Positions 15,001-30,360 are shown, counted from the first letter of the stretch. The stretch: DNA of 64,000 nt from Hamiltosporidium tvaerminnensis (GCA_022605425.2 JAKIMF020000001.1:126501-190500); one strand, 5' to 3'. The notes: generated by a model from the letters alone, not told the origin. Made by a program: numbers and translations.

Positions 15001-18000
15001 ATTTACGGTTGTCGTTCTAGCGAAATGTATTTTTTTTAACATTCTCTAGAATCCGCGTAAAAATTTAAAAGTATGCTCCATTAACCATTACAACATGATT
15101 ATTGAATTTCCTGAAGGTTTTTTGTTAGATAATCATAGAATTTTTTCTTTCAATGTCCTCTTGTTTATACGGATCCTATTCTTTACATTCGAAGCCTAGC
15201 GTAAAAGTTTCGAACTTAAGATATGAAAGAGCGAAAGAATACTTTAAAGATTGAAAGGATGCTTATTAGCGTTAATTAAAAATCTCAATGATAAATTAGA
15301 CATAAACAAATAATTTTAGCATTACACATAATACTTAGAGTGTGTGAAAATATACGCATTAGAAATAATTTAAAATATTACTTTAATAGACTGTTGAATT
15401 GTAATAAATACATGGTTTTATAAACAAATGTATAATTGTACTTGCCTTATCACCTATACTCTTAATTCTAAATATATTTAGAACAAATCTAAATAAAAAT
15501 CTAATATAAAGTCGGCTCAAACAAATCTCACTAAGCCTTACTAGATTTTTTTAAGATATTATACAGCCGTTGCCATTTATAAGCTCCAGGTAGAACATTA
15601 AAATATCTTAGTAATTTTTAAATTATAATCTATTATATTTTTGTTGTTTTATTTCATAATATTTAGATATACGATTTACCTTTATATTAGGCTTTTTTTT
15701 GAGGCATTGTTTTTGAGTATTTCTCTTGTTATATAGTTCCTTATCGCTTTGCTGCAATCCTTAAATTTAATTTAGGAATATATTTTTTAAATAGCATTTA
15801 CGTAACTTTAAATTGATAGATAAATAAAAATCATTTTAAAAATCGTCGAATATAGATATAATAAAAAGGGCGTGCATAGATTAGACTATATAAGAATATT
15901 TACAAACAATAGTATGTAGCCTAAGTAAAAGAGTATATTGTATTAGTTATTAACTCGAAACATATTATTATTTAGTTAATATTTAAAATAAGTCTTTGAC
16001 TAATATACTTCGCTTCCAATACAATCTATATAAAATTATAATAGGTTTTCTTCTATTATACATAAATGTTTGCGAGCGACTTTTATCATGCAAATTTGAT
16101 TTAAAACTACTTTAAAAATATGTAAAAAGTTATATTTCAAATTCTTTCATAGAAACTGTATATCGCATTATGAAAGAACAGCTTATCAATATTATTCTAA
16201 ATTGTAATTCAAACCTCTGTTAGAAGTAAAATAATTAAAGAATATAATGGAAGTTTCAGATGTTTACGCTTCTTTTAATAAAGCTTTTTATTCTTTTCCT
16301 AGAAAATATCTAAATAGCCCTTTATAAAGATTGATAACATAAGATTTATTTGTGTTTGCACTTTGGTCGTGAGAATCTTAAATATTAAGCTTGTAAAAAA
16401 ATTGCATTAACTCAAATATCAATAATATATTGGAAAGGCTATTATTTTAAACAAACAGGCACAAATTTAAACGAGGAAAACACCATAAATTTGTTACTCG
16501 TTTATTACTTTCCTATATTTCAAAAATTAATGAATTTATTTAAAAAGAAATAGAAGATACATTAGCAAAATTTACAAATATTGGCAAAATAGAGCAAAAG
16601 TTAAAGTACCGATATTTACAGATTTAAATTTTTTTAGAAAAATGGTTCTCATTATAAAGTACACGTAAAGGCTTTTTTTGTTTTTGCTAACCGAATTTAT
16701 TGATTCTTCGGCGAAATATTTGCAATACGTTTATATACTATTTTTTTAGTTCTTGATTTATTTGTTTTATAATTATCTATTTTATATATTGTAATTATTG
16801 GTAAAATAAAAAAGTAAGTCATGTTTTATTCCTAGAAATCAATTTAATTTATATAATAATGAGAGAAGAGTAAGTCCAAAACAGATATAAAATCTGAATA
16901 AAATTAAAATTTATTTAAAATGGAGATTATAGTAATCTAAAAAAATGCATAATAAATTTTGATATTAAATTTATGAAATGTAGGGATACCTTTGTTTGTT
17001 GTTTATCTTAAACGGTTTATTGCAATGTTTTGTAATAGTCGATATAAATTTAATCTTGAGCGGTTACATCAATAATCATAGAGAAAGGTTTAAAATTACA
17101 CAAACTCTGTTCAAATACACTTGTAAGAAAATTTTATGATCTGCTACTGGTTTGGTAAAGAAAATGTTCTTTGGTGAATAACCCTAGAAATCTTCTTTTA
17201 GGATTCTTTAATTCGTTACTGAAAAATGTTCATGAAATCAAACAATATTTAAATTTTATGGTTGTTGAATCTTTTAAATTAGCAAAGTTTAGTGTCTAAA
17301 AAATTTAAAAATGCAAATTTTGAGAAATCAGATTAAAATGTTGATACGAATTATTTATGCCCATAGATATAGAAATGTGGCGTTTATAAGGTTTCACAAA
17401 TGTAAATATTATTTTAATTGTTACATAAATTTCCTTGTCACCGTCGCACAATATTTTTTCTGCATTTCCTTTGTCATAAAATTTGTTACCGTGAAATCTT
17501 TTTTTTGCATAATAAACATAAATGAACTATAACTGAAAAGTCTATGTACTATAAATGATCAAAGGTGGCGAAAATTTTGATTCAATATTGAAAGATGGGT
17601 ATTATAAAACCATCGGTTTTGCAGGATAAGATTGTTTCGAATAATTTTTGCATTTACATGTTAATTTACGAAATAGAGCACATTTACATTCATTTTTGAC
17701 TTATAGGAATGAGCACAGCATGTAAGATCTTAAAAAGGTAAACACTTTCTGCAAAACAATTTTGCTGTTTCTAATGGAACTATTTTCAACGAAGATGAAA
17801 CCTAAGTTAGTGAGTATGTATAGTATGTAACTTTGTGTTGCAAATCTCACTTAAAGACATGGTGTCTAAAATAAAACATCTTATTAAATGCGAGAATGCC
17901 TTAGTTTCAAATATTTCCTGTCGGTGTTGCATAAGGCAAATAGCAAAACTTATGAAGACTGTCGAGCTATTTCTTTCCAAATAATTATTCTTCTTTATTA

Positions 18001-21000
18001 GCAGACGACTACATAGGCATTCTCTTGTCTTAAAGTACCTGAATATAGTATTGCATAAATCCACATCGAGAAATCGACATTAACGTTCTCCGCGTTACCT
18101 CTTTTTTTATTAAACGGTAGTATATACCGACTATATGAAAGCCTTGTATTTGGTGCTCTACGTAATACAAATTAAGTTTTATGAAATATCTATATATGTA
18201 AAACATAGAAAGCTGTACAATTATGGAAACATTATAGTACTTTCTCTTTTTTTATAAATGGTATATCATTTAAATATAGCATTTATGATGCAATAATGGC
18301 TGTATGTATAGAGTTTAAGTATAAATATTCTGAGCCAAATTGTTATAATTGTATCTTTGATAGATAAGATTCAATTAAAGTCATATATTTATAAAATTCT
18401 TTAGTAGTCATTCAATTTTAAATCGAGCATAATATTTCTTATTTTGTTATTTTTTATATCTGAAATCGAAATATAAATGATTTTAGGAAACGACTTTTCA
18501 TTCGATAGATGATAAGAAATCATTTTTTATTTATTTATTAGTATTAATCAATTTTCAAAAAATCTGCTTTATTTAATGCAATAAATCTATTCCGTAATTT
18601 TGAAAATCTAATATCTCTGGCAATTAGAAAGATTTCTAATGTATTAATTATCTCGAACCTTTCTAAAAAAATTATTCACTTGATAAACTTCTTATGAAGC
18701 GAGTTTGAAGCAAAATATTTTGATATATTTCAAAAATATATTATGTTATTCGTGTAGATACAAGCTGGTTTCATAAGATTAGAACAAAAATATAGTTTCG
18801 CGCTAAATTTTTATTTGCAAATGTAATTCTATATTGACATCATTCATAGTAAGAAATTATTTTTAAAAGAATTTTATATTCCCTAAATGTTTGAATAGGC
18901 AACTTACATCTAGGATAAAATTTTTATGAAATTCTATTCCATAAAATAGATCTAATTATCTAAATATCGAAAAAATAAACATTCCAAGTAATGGCGCAAT
19001 TTCACTTGCACTAAATTTTCTTTCTTTTAAATATTCAAATGCTCTTAAAATTTCAATTGACTTTAATTTTAATAGATCTATTAGCTAAGCCATTAATTAT
19101 TTTGCAAATAAGTTCAAGTGAAAATCCTTTTGATAGTTCTTATTTTATTTTCTTACCTAACTGATTGAGTTTGGATTGCATAAGTTTATGGTTTGGTGGT
19201 CTATCTCATTGTGAATTTAGATTTATATCTTTTCATTTTTTTAAATATATATAAAAATTTCTTAAAATTAAGATACAAAAAGATGTTAAATATCTCTAAA
19301 TTTAATAGAGATTTTAAAACCTGTGAAAAGATCACCCTGCAATTCGAAAATCTTATTAACAATAAAATATTTGCCTTTTCCCCTGCTTTATTCTGGTTTT
19401 TACGATTCTATTTTCTTTCAAATTGTGAATTTCGATAAGGAATATATGCAAGAATTACTATAAACAAATTAATTGACGAAAATAGAAATTCGTTCTTGTT
19501 TATAACATAAGTTTGTTTTAGATGATACACTTATTTTCCCGAAATATATATTAAGTTAAATATAATTTAAATGATGTATTAACCGCTTTCTAAATCGCGA
19601 AATCTATTATTTCTATGCATAAAGTCGTTTCAGAAGAATATTTTTCAAGAAATCAATTTTTTTCGGATCCCAATCGATCTAAAATTTATATATACCTTTG
19701 TCAACTTTTTGCGTGTGAATTTATGATAGTTGCTTGCTTTCCATTTATGTCTAATAAGCAAATGGCAATACACCGAAATTCAACAAATAGTGACAGATCT
19801 ATTTATTAGATAAAATTTTAACATAAAATACAGCGAATTGTTATCAGAATATACCTTTATTAGATAATTATAATGTATTGAGCAGAAGCTTTAAAATTGA
19901 GGATGATATTTTAAAACAGCGATCTTTCAAAATATATTCACACTGAATTTATTTTGGAAATCTTTAATATTTAACTTGCAAATAGCATATTCAGCTAAAA
20001 CATACGGTATGCTAAAAATTTCCAGTGATATTTTTGAAAAATAATATTCGTATGTTAGCTTGGCGATTTTAAGCAATATTTATTTTAAGTATGTGTCTTT
20101 TATTGATTTCAGGGCATTTTATCTCTACATTTTTACTGATTTACTATTTAAAGGTGTTTCTAAATGCTTATATGAATAAGCTCGTTTATTAAAATTTTTT
20201 GAAGTTCATTCATATCTAGAAAATGTCTCGTGAGTAGCATTTCTTAATATTTATTAAAATAGCATTTTACTTTTATGATGAAAAAGAATTTAGAGAAACT
20301 TTGATAGAGCTCAATGTTTGAAAGAGAAAAAATAATCAAGGCGATTTTACTATTTAAAGAAAATTTTAAAATAAAATTTAGTTTCTATTATTTTCAAAAA
20401 GTATGCGACACGTTTGTTTTTCTATATTGAAATTTTGTAATTAGCATGAATTATGTGTAAAACAACTTATTTGTAATGAGTAATATAGAACAAATTTTAT
20501 AAAAGGAAAAACTTATTCATAGTCAGATAAGTTTTAGGAAATATAAAAAATGATTAATATCTTAAATATGTTAAAATTAAAATTGGATTCAGTGGTTTAT
20601 ATTTGCGGTTGATTTATAATTTACTTTATATATGAGGCAATACATATCATGATTTTATAGTCAGAGACAAAACTTATATACTCATAACCGCATATTTAGT
20701 TATAGGTCAAAAAATGATAGCTGCTTTTTTATCATGCCATCAGTATCACCTATGATACTAAAATAAGCTTTTTATCTAAAAAAAGTTAGGAACTTGTAAG
20801 CCGAAAAGCTTTTTAACTGAAACTAATTCAGTATCTTGGTTTTAGATTGCTGGTCGATTCATTTCTGGGCTTAGAAAAACCCTCGGAAACTTCCTTTACT
20901 CTTCTCATTCCGAATCTCATAAACTCTTATTCAAGAATTATCTGCGACTTAACACATAGTGGTATTGGCATTGTAATGTTATGCCTACGGATTGACCATC

Positions 21001-24000
21001 TTGTAATTGGCTGATTTTTTAACGAGTGTTTTCTGATATAACAGTCTAAAAAAGCGTCGAAATTGCAGTGAAAAGCTTTTTTCTTTGTTTTCATATGGCT
21101 TTTCTCACTATTCAGATTCAATGGCTAATAAAATAGCACAAAAATTCAACAAATGGCTTCTTGAAAAGCATTTCTTTTCTATTGAAGTTCTCTTCCTTAT
21201 ATGAATCCAACAGAAACCCGAAAATGTGGTTTGTGCATCTTATTGATATCAAAACATTGTTTACACAGCAATGTTACATTTTAATCGTAAAAGAGAAATT
21301 TTTAAGGTACTAATCATCTTCTACAATCAGTTAAAAAAAATGCCATAAAATAAAATGTTCCAAATCTATAAAATATAAAGCAACTATAACAAACGTTCTT
21401 TTAACTAAGAATAAAATATATGTCTAGTATTTATTGTTGAAACACCGGTTTTTTTATCACGCTATTACGGTTTTATTGTAGGAAAATATGCGTAATAAAT
21501 CAGAAGTTTTAAGAATATTGATATTAATTCCAAATATAACCATTTGGAAACAAATCATGCAATTCAAAAATCTTGTCTAGAAAAACCAGGGATTTTTATA
21601 TTTTTCTAATGTTTCTTCAGAGTGTATGGCGATCTTAAATTATCAAAGTTGAGGAATTTTTAAAGTCTGTTTAAAAATGCGTAATAAACTTCGATTCTAA
21701 ACAGTATACAAATTTTAGTTGAAAATACTTTTCTGCTACAGAAAATAATTTTAAAATATAATAGAAAATTACATTATCTGGTTATTTCATCGTAAATATA
21801 TTTTAAAATATTATTAACGTAAAAACTTAAGACTTTCGAAAATTATAGGATTGATATAACTATAAAATACATTAAAAGAATTTCATTTCCTATAGAATAA
21901 GGTATTGGCATTTATAAAATAAAAAATCTAAGAGAATAACCAATCGAATTGAAAAATTTAATTTATCAAGCTTTGGATTCGGGTTTCTAAATTTAATTCA
22001 ATATTCAAATTTAAACGAACTTTTACGAATTGTCTTATAGAAAAGAAATTGAGCAGTTTAATTTATTTAAATCAATATAGACTGGTAAGATGGTGCAATC
22101 ACAAAAGGTATTAGGAAACCGTCGTTTCTGCCTATAAAATTTATTTTTTTATGCAAAATTTTATAGTTAAAAACAATTCATTGCTTTTTTAATTTTCTTT
22201 TGACTTAGAAAAGATCATCGAACAAGTTAGAATCGAAATTTTTTTATAAAAGTTATTTCTTATAACTTGAATACATTCAAATACTTACTCCTCCCATTTT
22301 TGGAGAGACTGCTTTGTTTATAAAAATTTATAGTTTTATTGCCTAAAAAACGAAAGAACGTTCATATAATTTTCTAAATCATTTCTTTTACGAACAACCT
22401 GCGAATAGTCAAATTGCAATAGCTTAATTTTTACACATCAATGCAAAATAATAAAAATTTTTTTGACTTATAAATAAAATGAGGTATATGTTTTTGTGGG
22501 CTTTATAAATATGATTGTTATCATAATAGAAAATTTGTTTGAAAATGGTAAGTTAACAATTAAAATCGATACGCAATCTAGAACATACATTTGTAACGCA
22601 AGTCGGCTAACTTAATATTGTTATGAATAATTAAGTTTAAAATAGTCTAATTTATCTAGAAGAAATTCCGAAACAGCAATAGAAAAGTTTTTTACGATCT
22701 GGTTCAAAAGCGAATAAGCAAGGCTAGTAAAACTAGAGAATAATGTTACATTTGTTTAAAATTATATTGAATATAAAGTTGTACGGTTTTTTTAATAAGC
22801 ATCGCATAGAATTATAAATTAAATAAAATATAAAGAACAAATTGGCCAAAAAATCCATAAGAATAAATCACAATAAATAATTTTTTATAGAATTACTAAA
22901 AATTATGCTCTGAACAGATATATTTTTTAGTCATACTATCTCCATTTTTCAGTTTTAAAAATACGTCTCGGATCTTACTCTGATGAAATCAATCCGCAAA
23001 TTAAGTAAGTTTATTTCTGATCCTTTTTTAAACATTTTTATACTTGAAAACCAATAGTTTATAAAGCTGTATGTGATTTTTCTTGATCTTGATTTTTTTT
23101 TAAATTTAGAAGTTCTAAGTATATATAATATGTTATTGTATATATTAAGAACATATCGGCGAATACGAAACTTTAAAATCCAAAAATATTATTTTTCTGA
23201 TATATTTTACATATTTGAATTTATTCTGTTGTATTATATCTTTGTTAGTAGGTATTTTAGTTATTTCCGCAGACTAAGATAATGCAATGTATTTAAGATC
23301 CTAATAGTAAATATTAAAGCACTTTAAAGATTATACATTCTTATAAATTGTTTGTATAGTTAAAAATTGATTGTAATTGTATTAGTTAGCTCGTTGTTTA
23401 GATTGCGAAAAGGAGAAAAAGTTTAATTGAATTTGTAGATCAAAGCATTTCGATTTATTTAGAAACAAATACTGATTAAAGAACAAGTTCGGCATTCTGA
23501 GTCATACCTTACAATGAAAATATGCATTTAATGTTATCTTTAAAATACGTTTCTATTTTTTCTATACTGCGTAAGAATAAGATAATAAGGCTTTTCGTTA
23601 TTTTTGGCGAAGTATTATATTTGATTTTAATAACAAGTCAAAATGTATTTAAATATAAGAATCCAGCGGAATGGGATTAAAAATGAGCTCGTTACTTTAA
23701 ATCTAGAATTGGACTTTTAAAAATTCATTTAGGTTCTATATTTTATCCTTAAAGATATGTTTGATATACTACAAAGATACCTGATTATCTCGGAGAAAGC
23801 GCAAAAACGAGAAAGGAAAAAATATTATAATCTATATACTTATTAAATATCATAGCCTACATGCTACGCAATTGTCTGATAGAAATATTTTGTGACTTGA
23901 TCTTGTATTGGCCTTATAGGCAAATATTTTTATTACATTTAAAGTCTATGGTTAAAGATTCTATCGAATTTATGGAAAAATATTAATCTCATCATTTTTG

Positions 24001-25957
24001 AAAATTTTGAAGTGGAATTCAAATTTAAGGAAAATGAATCTTTATAATTTCTATTTGGTTTATGTATACTTTGAAAACAAACATTCTAAACAATAATATC
24101 TTCAATCTTAATAAATAAATAAAAGCAAGATTTTTAATCTTAACGCCTTAAATAATGCGCTCTATATATATGTAATGAGGTACATTAATCAAATGAACAT
24201 CAAACGTGAAACATTATGCTTGTATAACAGCGTTTGTTTAAGTATTTTCCAAAGTTGTGATGTCTATATAGCTTTGATGGTTAATCTTTGATTTTATGAT
24301 AAATGAATACTTTTGCTTTTTCTGCATGTGAATGTTAAATTTTGATATCATATTTATTATAACTCGAATATGATACAGTTTAGAATATGCACTTCGAATT
24401 TGATTTACTTATTGTGTAGGCAAACTTTACTATAGATGCCTAAAAATGTCACTTTGAAGACAAAAGTCTGGAGAAGCATTTCCTTTGTATTGCAAATACA
24501 AATTGTCTTGGTTGTAGAAAGACTAAGACGATCAGTATATTGCAAGATAGATATTAGTTAAAGAAAAAAGAAATATGTTTAAAAAATCATTTGACTTAAA
24601 CTTGCTTTAAACACCTATAAATTGTGTTGAAAAAACGAGAGTCGATCTATATATAAAAATTATTATATTTTTTATGATTTATGAAAATTTTAATGGCGCA
24701 TTATTCAGACGAATGCAGAATTTTTCAAACCTGAATAGGAACCGTGTCTGTTCGAATGTATATGAAAATTCTCAGGCATTTTTTACAATGATAGCTCAAC
24801 TATTCATTTTTTTATAAAGTATATTAAAAGAATTTCAAATAATTAGAATATATATAATATTCATAGTAATATATTAAGATCAGTATTATGTTTTATTTTG
24901 CTAAAATGATCGTGTTTTTAAAGCCAAAAGCTATTTTAAGTTGTATTTGAATTAAATAAAATGCATAAGCAGTATATCACATTGAAATATTATTCTCAAA
25001 AAAATATGATTTCATTTTTAGCTTAGGTTTGTGCAAATAAGAATGAGAAAATTTTTTAAGAAAATATATTTTAGCTTTTTTTTACTTCTTTAGTATCAAA
25101 ACATTATTAAATCTAATAATGACAAATTTAATTTAAAAGTAAAATATATTTTGTAATTTTTAAATTTATAAAACTAGAGTTGATGCGCTTATCATGTATT
25201 TTTTATTGGTCACTGTTTAATACATTCACAATAAAAAAAACGTATTGGGTATAATTTTTTCTAACAGTGTAGCGTATGTGAAACCATGGCTTTATATAAT
25301 AGACATTCATATCTCGATTGCAAAACATAATACGAATATGTGTAAATATAATTCAAGAATATTTCACCATATATATAATGTCTTTTTTCTTTTGACTTTT
25401 TAGATATAGAACATAGCTTCGAGCCTGTTTCGGCAGAATGAATCAAATTTTTATTGGTAAAGATGAATACTCGTCGACTGGTTTTAGTTTACTATTTGCT
25501 TTTGCTGTCGTATTTAGGCCAGTATACAATGATATACGAAATAATGTTGAAATTATCGTCGTATTTTTTTAGATCTTATCAAGAAAAGGCCATAATCGTT
25601 TCTTAAATATTTTTTTCGATTATCCTTTACGTTTCCTATATATAACTTTTTTATTTTATTTTCTTTTGATCAGTGGTATATTTTGACTTGTAGTAAAAAC
25701 TTTTGTCTTTTTCGTTGCAAATTTTGGACTTTTTGCCTTTAATATTTACAGTTCAATCTCAGTTACACAAAATCGATAACTAAAAAAAATTTGCCAAGAA
25801 AAACAGCTAAGTCCAAGCTCAGTGAAACATTTTAAAAATACATCGTCATTATGCCCTAAGAATTAAGGCAAATTTGCTTGAATTTTCTTAAGCGAATTTT
25901 TTTGATGTATCAGAAATATATATTTTATTTTGTTTAAGCTACCAGCGAAAAATCGTT
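1..25957. other. AT-rich gene desert, first part
   Basis: No gene that I can support. Base composition is uniformly low in G+C, roughly a quarter or less by eye. Open frames are about 60-85 codons, contain many F, I, K, N, Y and L residues, often overlap open frames on the other strand, and match no family I know. At this composition about one codon in eleven is a stop by chance, so frames of this length are expected. I saw no tRNA, rRNA, CRISPR-like array or long tandem repeat. The only local oddity is a short GC-richer phrase near 13.2 kb, listed as a finding. Confidence 0.7.
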
Positions 25958-26263
25958 TTAATCATCTGCTTTAAAATCCTTATTCTCAACTATGAAATAT
26001 GATATAATTTTAGCATGTATACTATATTTTAAACCATTTGATACCCAATTTGAATGGATTTTACTGATTTCGTTAACAATAATATATGTGCCAAATAGTC
26101 TAGCGGTAAAGATATCAAGATTTACTTTTAGAGTGCTGGCTCGTTCTTCGGTTGCTGCACTTTTTATCTTTCGTATAAGAAAGTTTGCGTTGGCTGACAA
26201 CAACCAATCCAAAGAATAATGTCTACAAAACTCTATAACCAGGCAAAGATATAATTCACGCAT
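25958..26263 (-). CDS. Hypothetical 101-residue open frame, possibly spurious
   Basis: This is the longest ATG-started open frame in the first 37 kb (101 codons plus stop), and its base composition is less AT-rich than its surroundings. The translation begins MRELYLCLVIEFCRHYSLDW and ends KDFKADD. It has no clear signal peptide, no membrane segment beyond short hydrophobic runs, and no motif I recognise. The opposite strand is also open for 75 codons over the same DNA, which is typical of a GC-richer patch rather than a gene. No CCC-type start signal lies directly upstream. My rough estimate is that about one frame of this length should occur by chance in 64 kb at this composition, so I list it only as a candidate. 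Confidence 0.2.
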   Translation of the reverse strand: MRELYLCLVIEFCRHYSLDWLLSANANFLIRKIKSAATEERASTLKVNLDIFTARLFGTYIIVNEISKIHSNWVSNGLKYSIHAKIISYFIVENKDFKADD

Positions 26264-29200
26264 GATTTTGTTCCATCTGTAGAAAAATGACTGAGATAAA
26301 AAAATTTAAGTATAATTTGTTATTTTAGTCATCAATTTTAAGTTTAAACTGTGGTAATTAAAAGTAATTTTTATATTCACGAGATTATGCAGTATTAAAC
26401 TCTCAAAACAACAAATACAGACAATTATCAAACCACGAAAAATCCTAAAATGTTTGAGAACAGAAAAAATGAGATCACATAATGTCTAATGAATCCAAAC
26501 CACAACAGATAATATGTATATATTTTCTAGTGACAATTTTTAAGGCATATGATCCTAAATAAATAATATATCAAACTTTTTATTTAAAAATATATTGGTA
26601 TGAATTATATTTAGAAGTTTCATAGTTTCAATAAAACCTACAAATTTTAACTTCATTTGAGCAAGATTCTTTCTTACTTTGATTTAAAAATGTTTGCAAT
26701 GATTTCTAGGAATCTAGTTCAGCAAGTTAAAATTTTAATGATTTTGAATTAAGATTTCTCTTGTTTATAAATTGGTTATTTCTTTACTATATTTTACACT
26801 TTTATCAATATTTTGAAAATAAATTTTAAATTTTTAAGTAATACATTAAACATATTTTGATATTATAAATATTTTTTTACAAATTTTTTACTAATATTAA
26901 TATTTTTTTAGCGATGAATAAAAAGTGTATGTAACAAATTTTTAATCCGTTTTTCAAATATTAGTCATATCATTGATATTACACACCGAATGATTCTATA
27001 TTTGACAATTTTATGCTATAGATGCTTTCCTATAAGACTATATTAATTTAAGACTTATAATAAATACTAAATTTAATTAATAAGACTTATCAAATTTAAT
27101 TGAATATTTCTTTTCAACTTTGACTGCAACTTACAAATAAATATTAGAAATATGTGATGCATTTAAGTGTATACCTAATTTATAGATCAGTCTTAAATTT
27201 TGCAAAAATTTATGTCTGATTCTAATAACGAGATCTATACAGAATATAGTATATAATTTTTTTATTTGCTCGTAAGTATCAATAGTAGAAAGTTTCTATG
27301 TTTTCTAGAAAATTTTAAAATATTAAGGTTAAATTAAAAAACTAAATTTCGAGATTGATCTCGAAAAATATTTTATTTTATCGAAATACTTTCGAAAAAA
27401 TGCGTCAATATTAAAAAGTTACATATTTCTGGTCTTTCAATTACTTAAATAGATGCGTTAAGCAGCTAAAACTATATCGAGATGATTTGATTTCGCTTTT
27501 TGCATTCTATAAGAATTAAATATTTTAGATGTGCTATAAAAAAACGAATCTTATGCATATCATACGCTAAATTTGAGTGTGGATTTGAATTTTCTCAAAT
27601 CAAATAGAATAATTCTAGTCAGAAAATTCTAAAAATTAAATATAAATTTCTAGCCAAATATATAATCTTCAGATTTTGATTACATCTCTAAAATTAACTT
27701 ATATTCTTCGCAAGATGTAATATTTAACCCAAAAAAAATTGCTGATAAAGTAAAATTTTACGTTTTAAATTTTTTATAACATTTATTCCCTCAACTTATT
27801 ATTCTAGTCTCAAAGATAGATGATTTTCGCTATATTCTGTCGACAAATCATAATTTCAACAAAACAGAACTGAAATTTCTTATAGAACAATTTTAGTTTT
27901 TTATATAATTACTAATAATAAGGTGCTCGATACGTATGAAGTGATTGAGACAGGGTATATCGTAAAAAAAGAAAGAATCGGATGTTAATTATATGGATTT
28001 TAAAAACTAAAACAGATTTTTTAAATCGTAGGTTTGATTGTTAATTTTGTCTACATATATTGGGTATTTTACCATGATTTTATTCTTAAGCGATGTTTTT
28101 CTTATGAGAGAAGCTAGGCTTATATCATTCCTAATAGTGTGACCGGGCGCAGATTTTATTTTCATTTCTGACATTATCATCATATAACTAGAATTTACTA
28201 ATCCTAGCATGTACTTTAATTAATGTTTGAAAAATTTAGTTTGTTAAAACAATTTCGAATTAAATAGAAATCAAATTGAAAATTTATTGAATTATGTTTA
28301 TTAAATGACAATTATTTTAATATTGCTTTCATTTTTTCTGTGATTTAATTTTTAGGACATTTAAGAGTTAAAGTGAATAGATTTTCATTGGTTTTCATGA
28401 ATCAATTTATTTTAAAAAATTGACACTTTTTTTATTGTTTAATGTAAGTTAATATGTTTTAGTATAGATTTATAATTAGCTTTCATTTTTGAATATTTTG
28501 TAAATTTCTGTTTTTATATATATTGTTGTGCTTTTAGAGTTTGGGTTTATATTCCGTCACCCTATATAATTTAAAATCAATGATGGATTTTTTTTTAAAA
28601 AAATCATCTTTGTGCTCTATATGTAATGCTAGTATAAGAGTATTTTGTGCGTTTTTATTTTTTTTCAAAATTTACAAAGGTTTTTTTTGTTTTGATTATT
28701 ACATTTAGCCTTGATTTTGTTTTTATTACAAATCAATCTTAGAATTTTTGGTGCCGGATAATAATATAGATCAAAATTATGCCTTGATTATGTGATTTTA
28801 CAAATTCTTGGGATTAAATTATGGCAGTGTGTGAATTTAATTTCAGAAAATTGATTGAAAAAAATTTATAAGATTTTAGCTTTAAAAAAATGCGTTTATT
28901 CATTGCACATTTATCTTTAATATTAATCTCGTGTAAATTTCTAAAACATTTTTTAAGAACCACTTTCTATTTTCAGAATTTTTATTAAATCTAGTTTAAA
29001 ATAAGAGGTATGAAAGAATAGGGTTTTAATTCGAATCTCTTTGAGTTCTGCTTGTGAATCAAATTTCAATGTACAGATAAGAATTTCTATATAATAAAAC
29101 AAGATGTTTGATTAAAACTTAAATTTATATTATTTTAAAAATGGGTTTAATTCCAATAAAATTAGATTGCGACATTGTTTCGAATCTATCGTAGTTTCGT

Positions 29201-30280
29201 TTTCTGTTGCGTTTTTTTTCTCTTGACAAATCTGAATAAAAACCAAAGAGCTAATTAAGTAGAAAACTGCAGTTCAACTTATTTTCATATAGGTTTTTTA
29301 AGCAGGCAACTAAAAACCTTCGGAAGAAATAAAATAAGAGGGCTAGAAATATCTAAGCTCTTTGCGCATTCAAATAGCTTATATCTAGCCCAATCCGGCT
29401 TTTAAATCGCTCAATTTTACCAAATGCTAGCTCGATTTCCAGAAAAAAATGTTTTATCTATATTTTTTGGAGAAATATTTTTATCCGAAATATTGTATTA
29501 AATATCTTAATCGCGAGGTGTAAACTTTTCAATCTGAAGCCGTCAGGTTTTTTATACCATAAATTTTACTGTATTAGGTATTTTATACAACTTTACATCT
29601 AAAAATATGATTTTTATTTTTTCATATAGTGGCATATATAAAAATTGGAGTTCTGGCTTAAACACCCGAGAGATTTTCATATTTTACGCAAATATAGCTT
29701 TTATTGACGCTGATTTTCATTCCTATATTTTTTACTTAGGAGTTTATTCGCTTTTACAAGGATACTTTTTTAGAAAACAACTATGAAAAATCCTAACCGT
29801 ATGTACACTTTATACTCAACAAATATGAACTTGTTGCTAGTTCTTTTTTAAAAAGAGAAACTTTATATGTGCTGACTCGATGTTATTTGTTTAGGTTTAA
29901 GCGCCAATAATAAAAAATACAACTTAGATAAAGGTGATTATATTTGAGAGAACTATTATTTTATAAATAATTAGCAAATTAGATTTTCATGGTTATTACA
30001 TAGCAAGACTTTTTATTAAATTTATCGTGAAAATTGCTTACTTTTCGTTTTAGTTAGTGTTTCTCGCTTCTTTTAAAATTTATAGTTTGATTTCTAGGAG
30101 CGACTATTCATTTTATGTAAAAATCTAAACTTATAGGTTGTTAGTGGCGTTCTATTTATGTGCCTCTATCATATATAATTTTTTTTGGTAAAATCACATA
30201 TTTCATTTAAACGCATGCCAATCATTATTAGATTGAGCTAAAGTACAACTTTTCATTTGTCAATATCAGATTTTAAAAAA
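26264..30280. other. AT-rich gene desert, second part
   Basis: I see nothing supportable here. The sequence is long AT-rich DNA with homopolymer runs. A short minus-strand frame at 28007-28210 looks like chance. No repeat shared with the rest of the window was recognised. Confidence 0.65.
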
Positions 30281-30360
30281 TCGATCACATCGGGATGTGT
30301 CCGGATGAAAGATTACGGTTTTGCTGTCTTCCCGATCCTGGTTGCCAGAACCTAGGCCTT
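30281..30360 (-). other. Isolated GC-rich island; possible transposase fragment
   Basis: About 80 bases stand out as close to half G+C inside very AT-rich DNA. On the minus strand one frame reads RPRFWQPGSGRQQNRNLSSG before a stop. The FWQPG-G-x-RN pattern resembles, from memory, a stretch of Y1/REP-associated (IS200-like) tyrosine transposases of bacteria. The match is short and lacks the HUH and catalytic Tyr motifs, so it could be coincidence. The neighbouring bases return to background composition at once. I also compared it with 5S rRNA and tRNA and did not find a fit. Confidence 0.25.

Noticed and set aside
17807-18064. 85-codon minus-strand frame
   Set aside because: Chance length in this composition, no motif or start signal.
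20927-21250. Slightly GC-richer block with a 64-codon minus-strand frame
   Set aside because: Translation resembles no family and there are stops on both sides; I could not link it to a transposase.
26088-26165. Possible tRNA: TAGTCTAGCGG resembles an A box and a T run follows
   Set aside because: The D arm can pair, but the anticodon stem, T arm and acceptor stem do not form and there is no GGTTCGANTCC box.
30281-30360. 5S rRNA fragment (CCTGGTT in a GC-rich context)
   Set aside because: Only a 7-base match; the conserved internal control region of 5S is absent.
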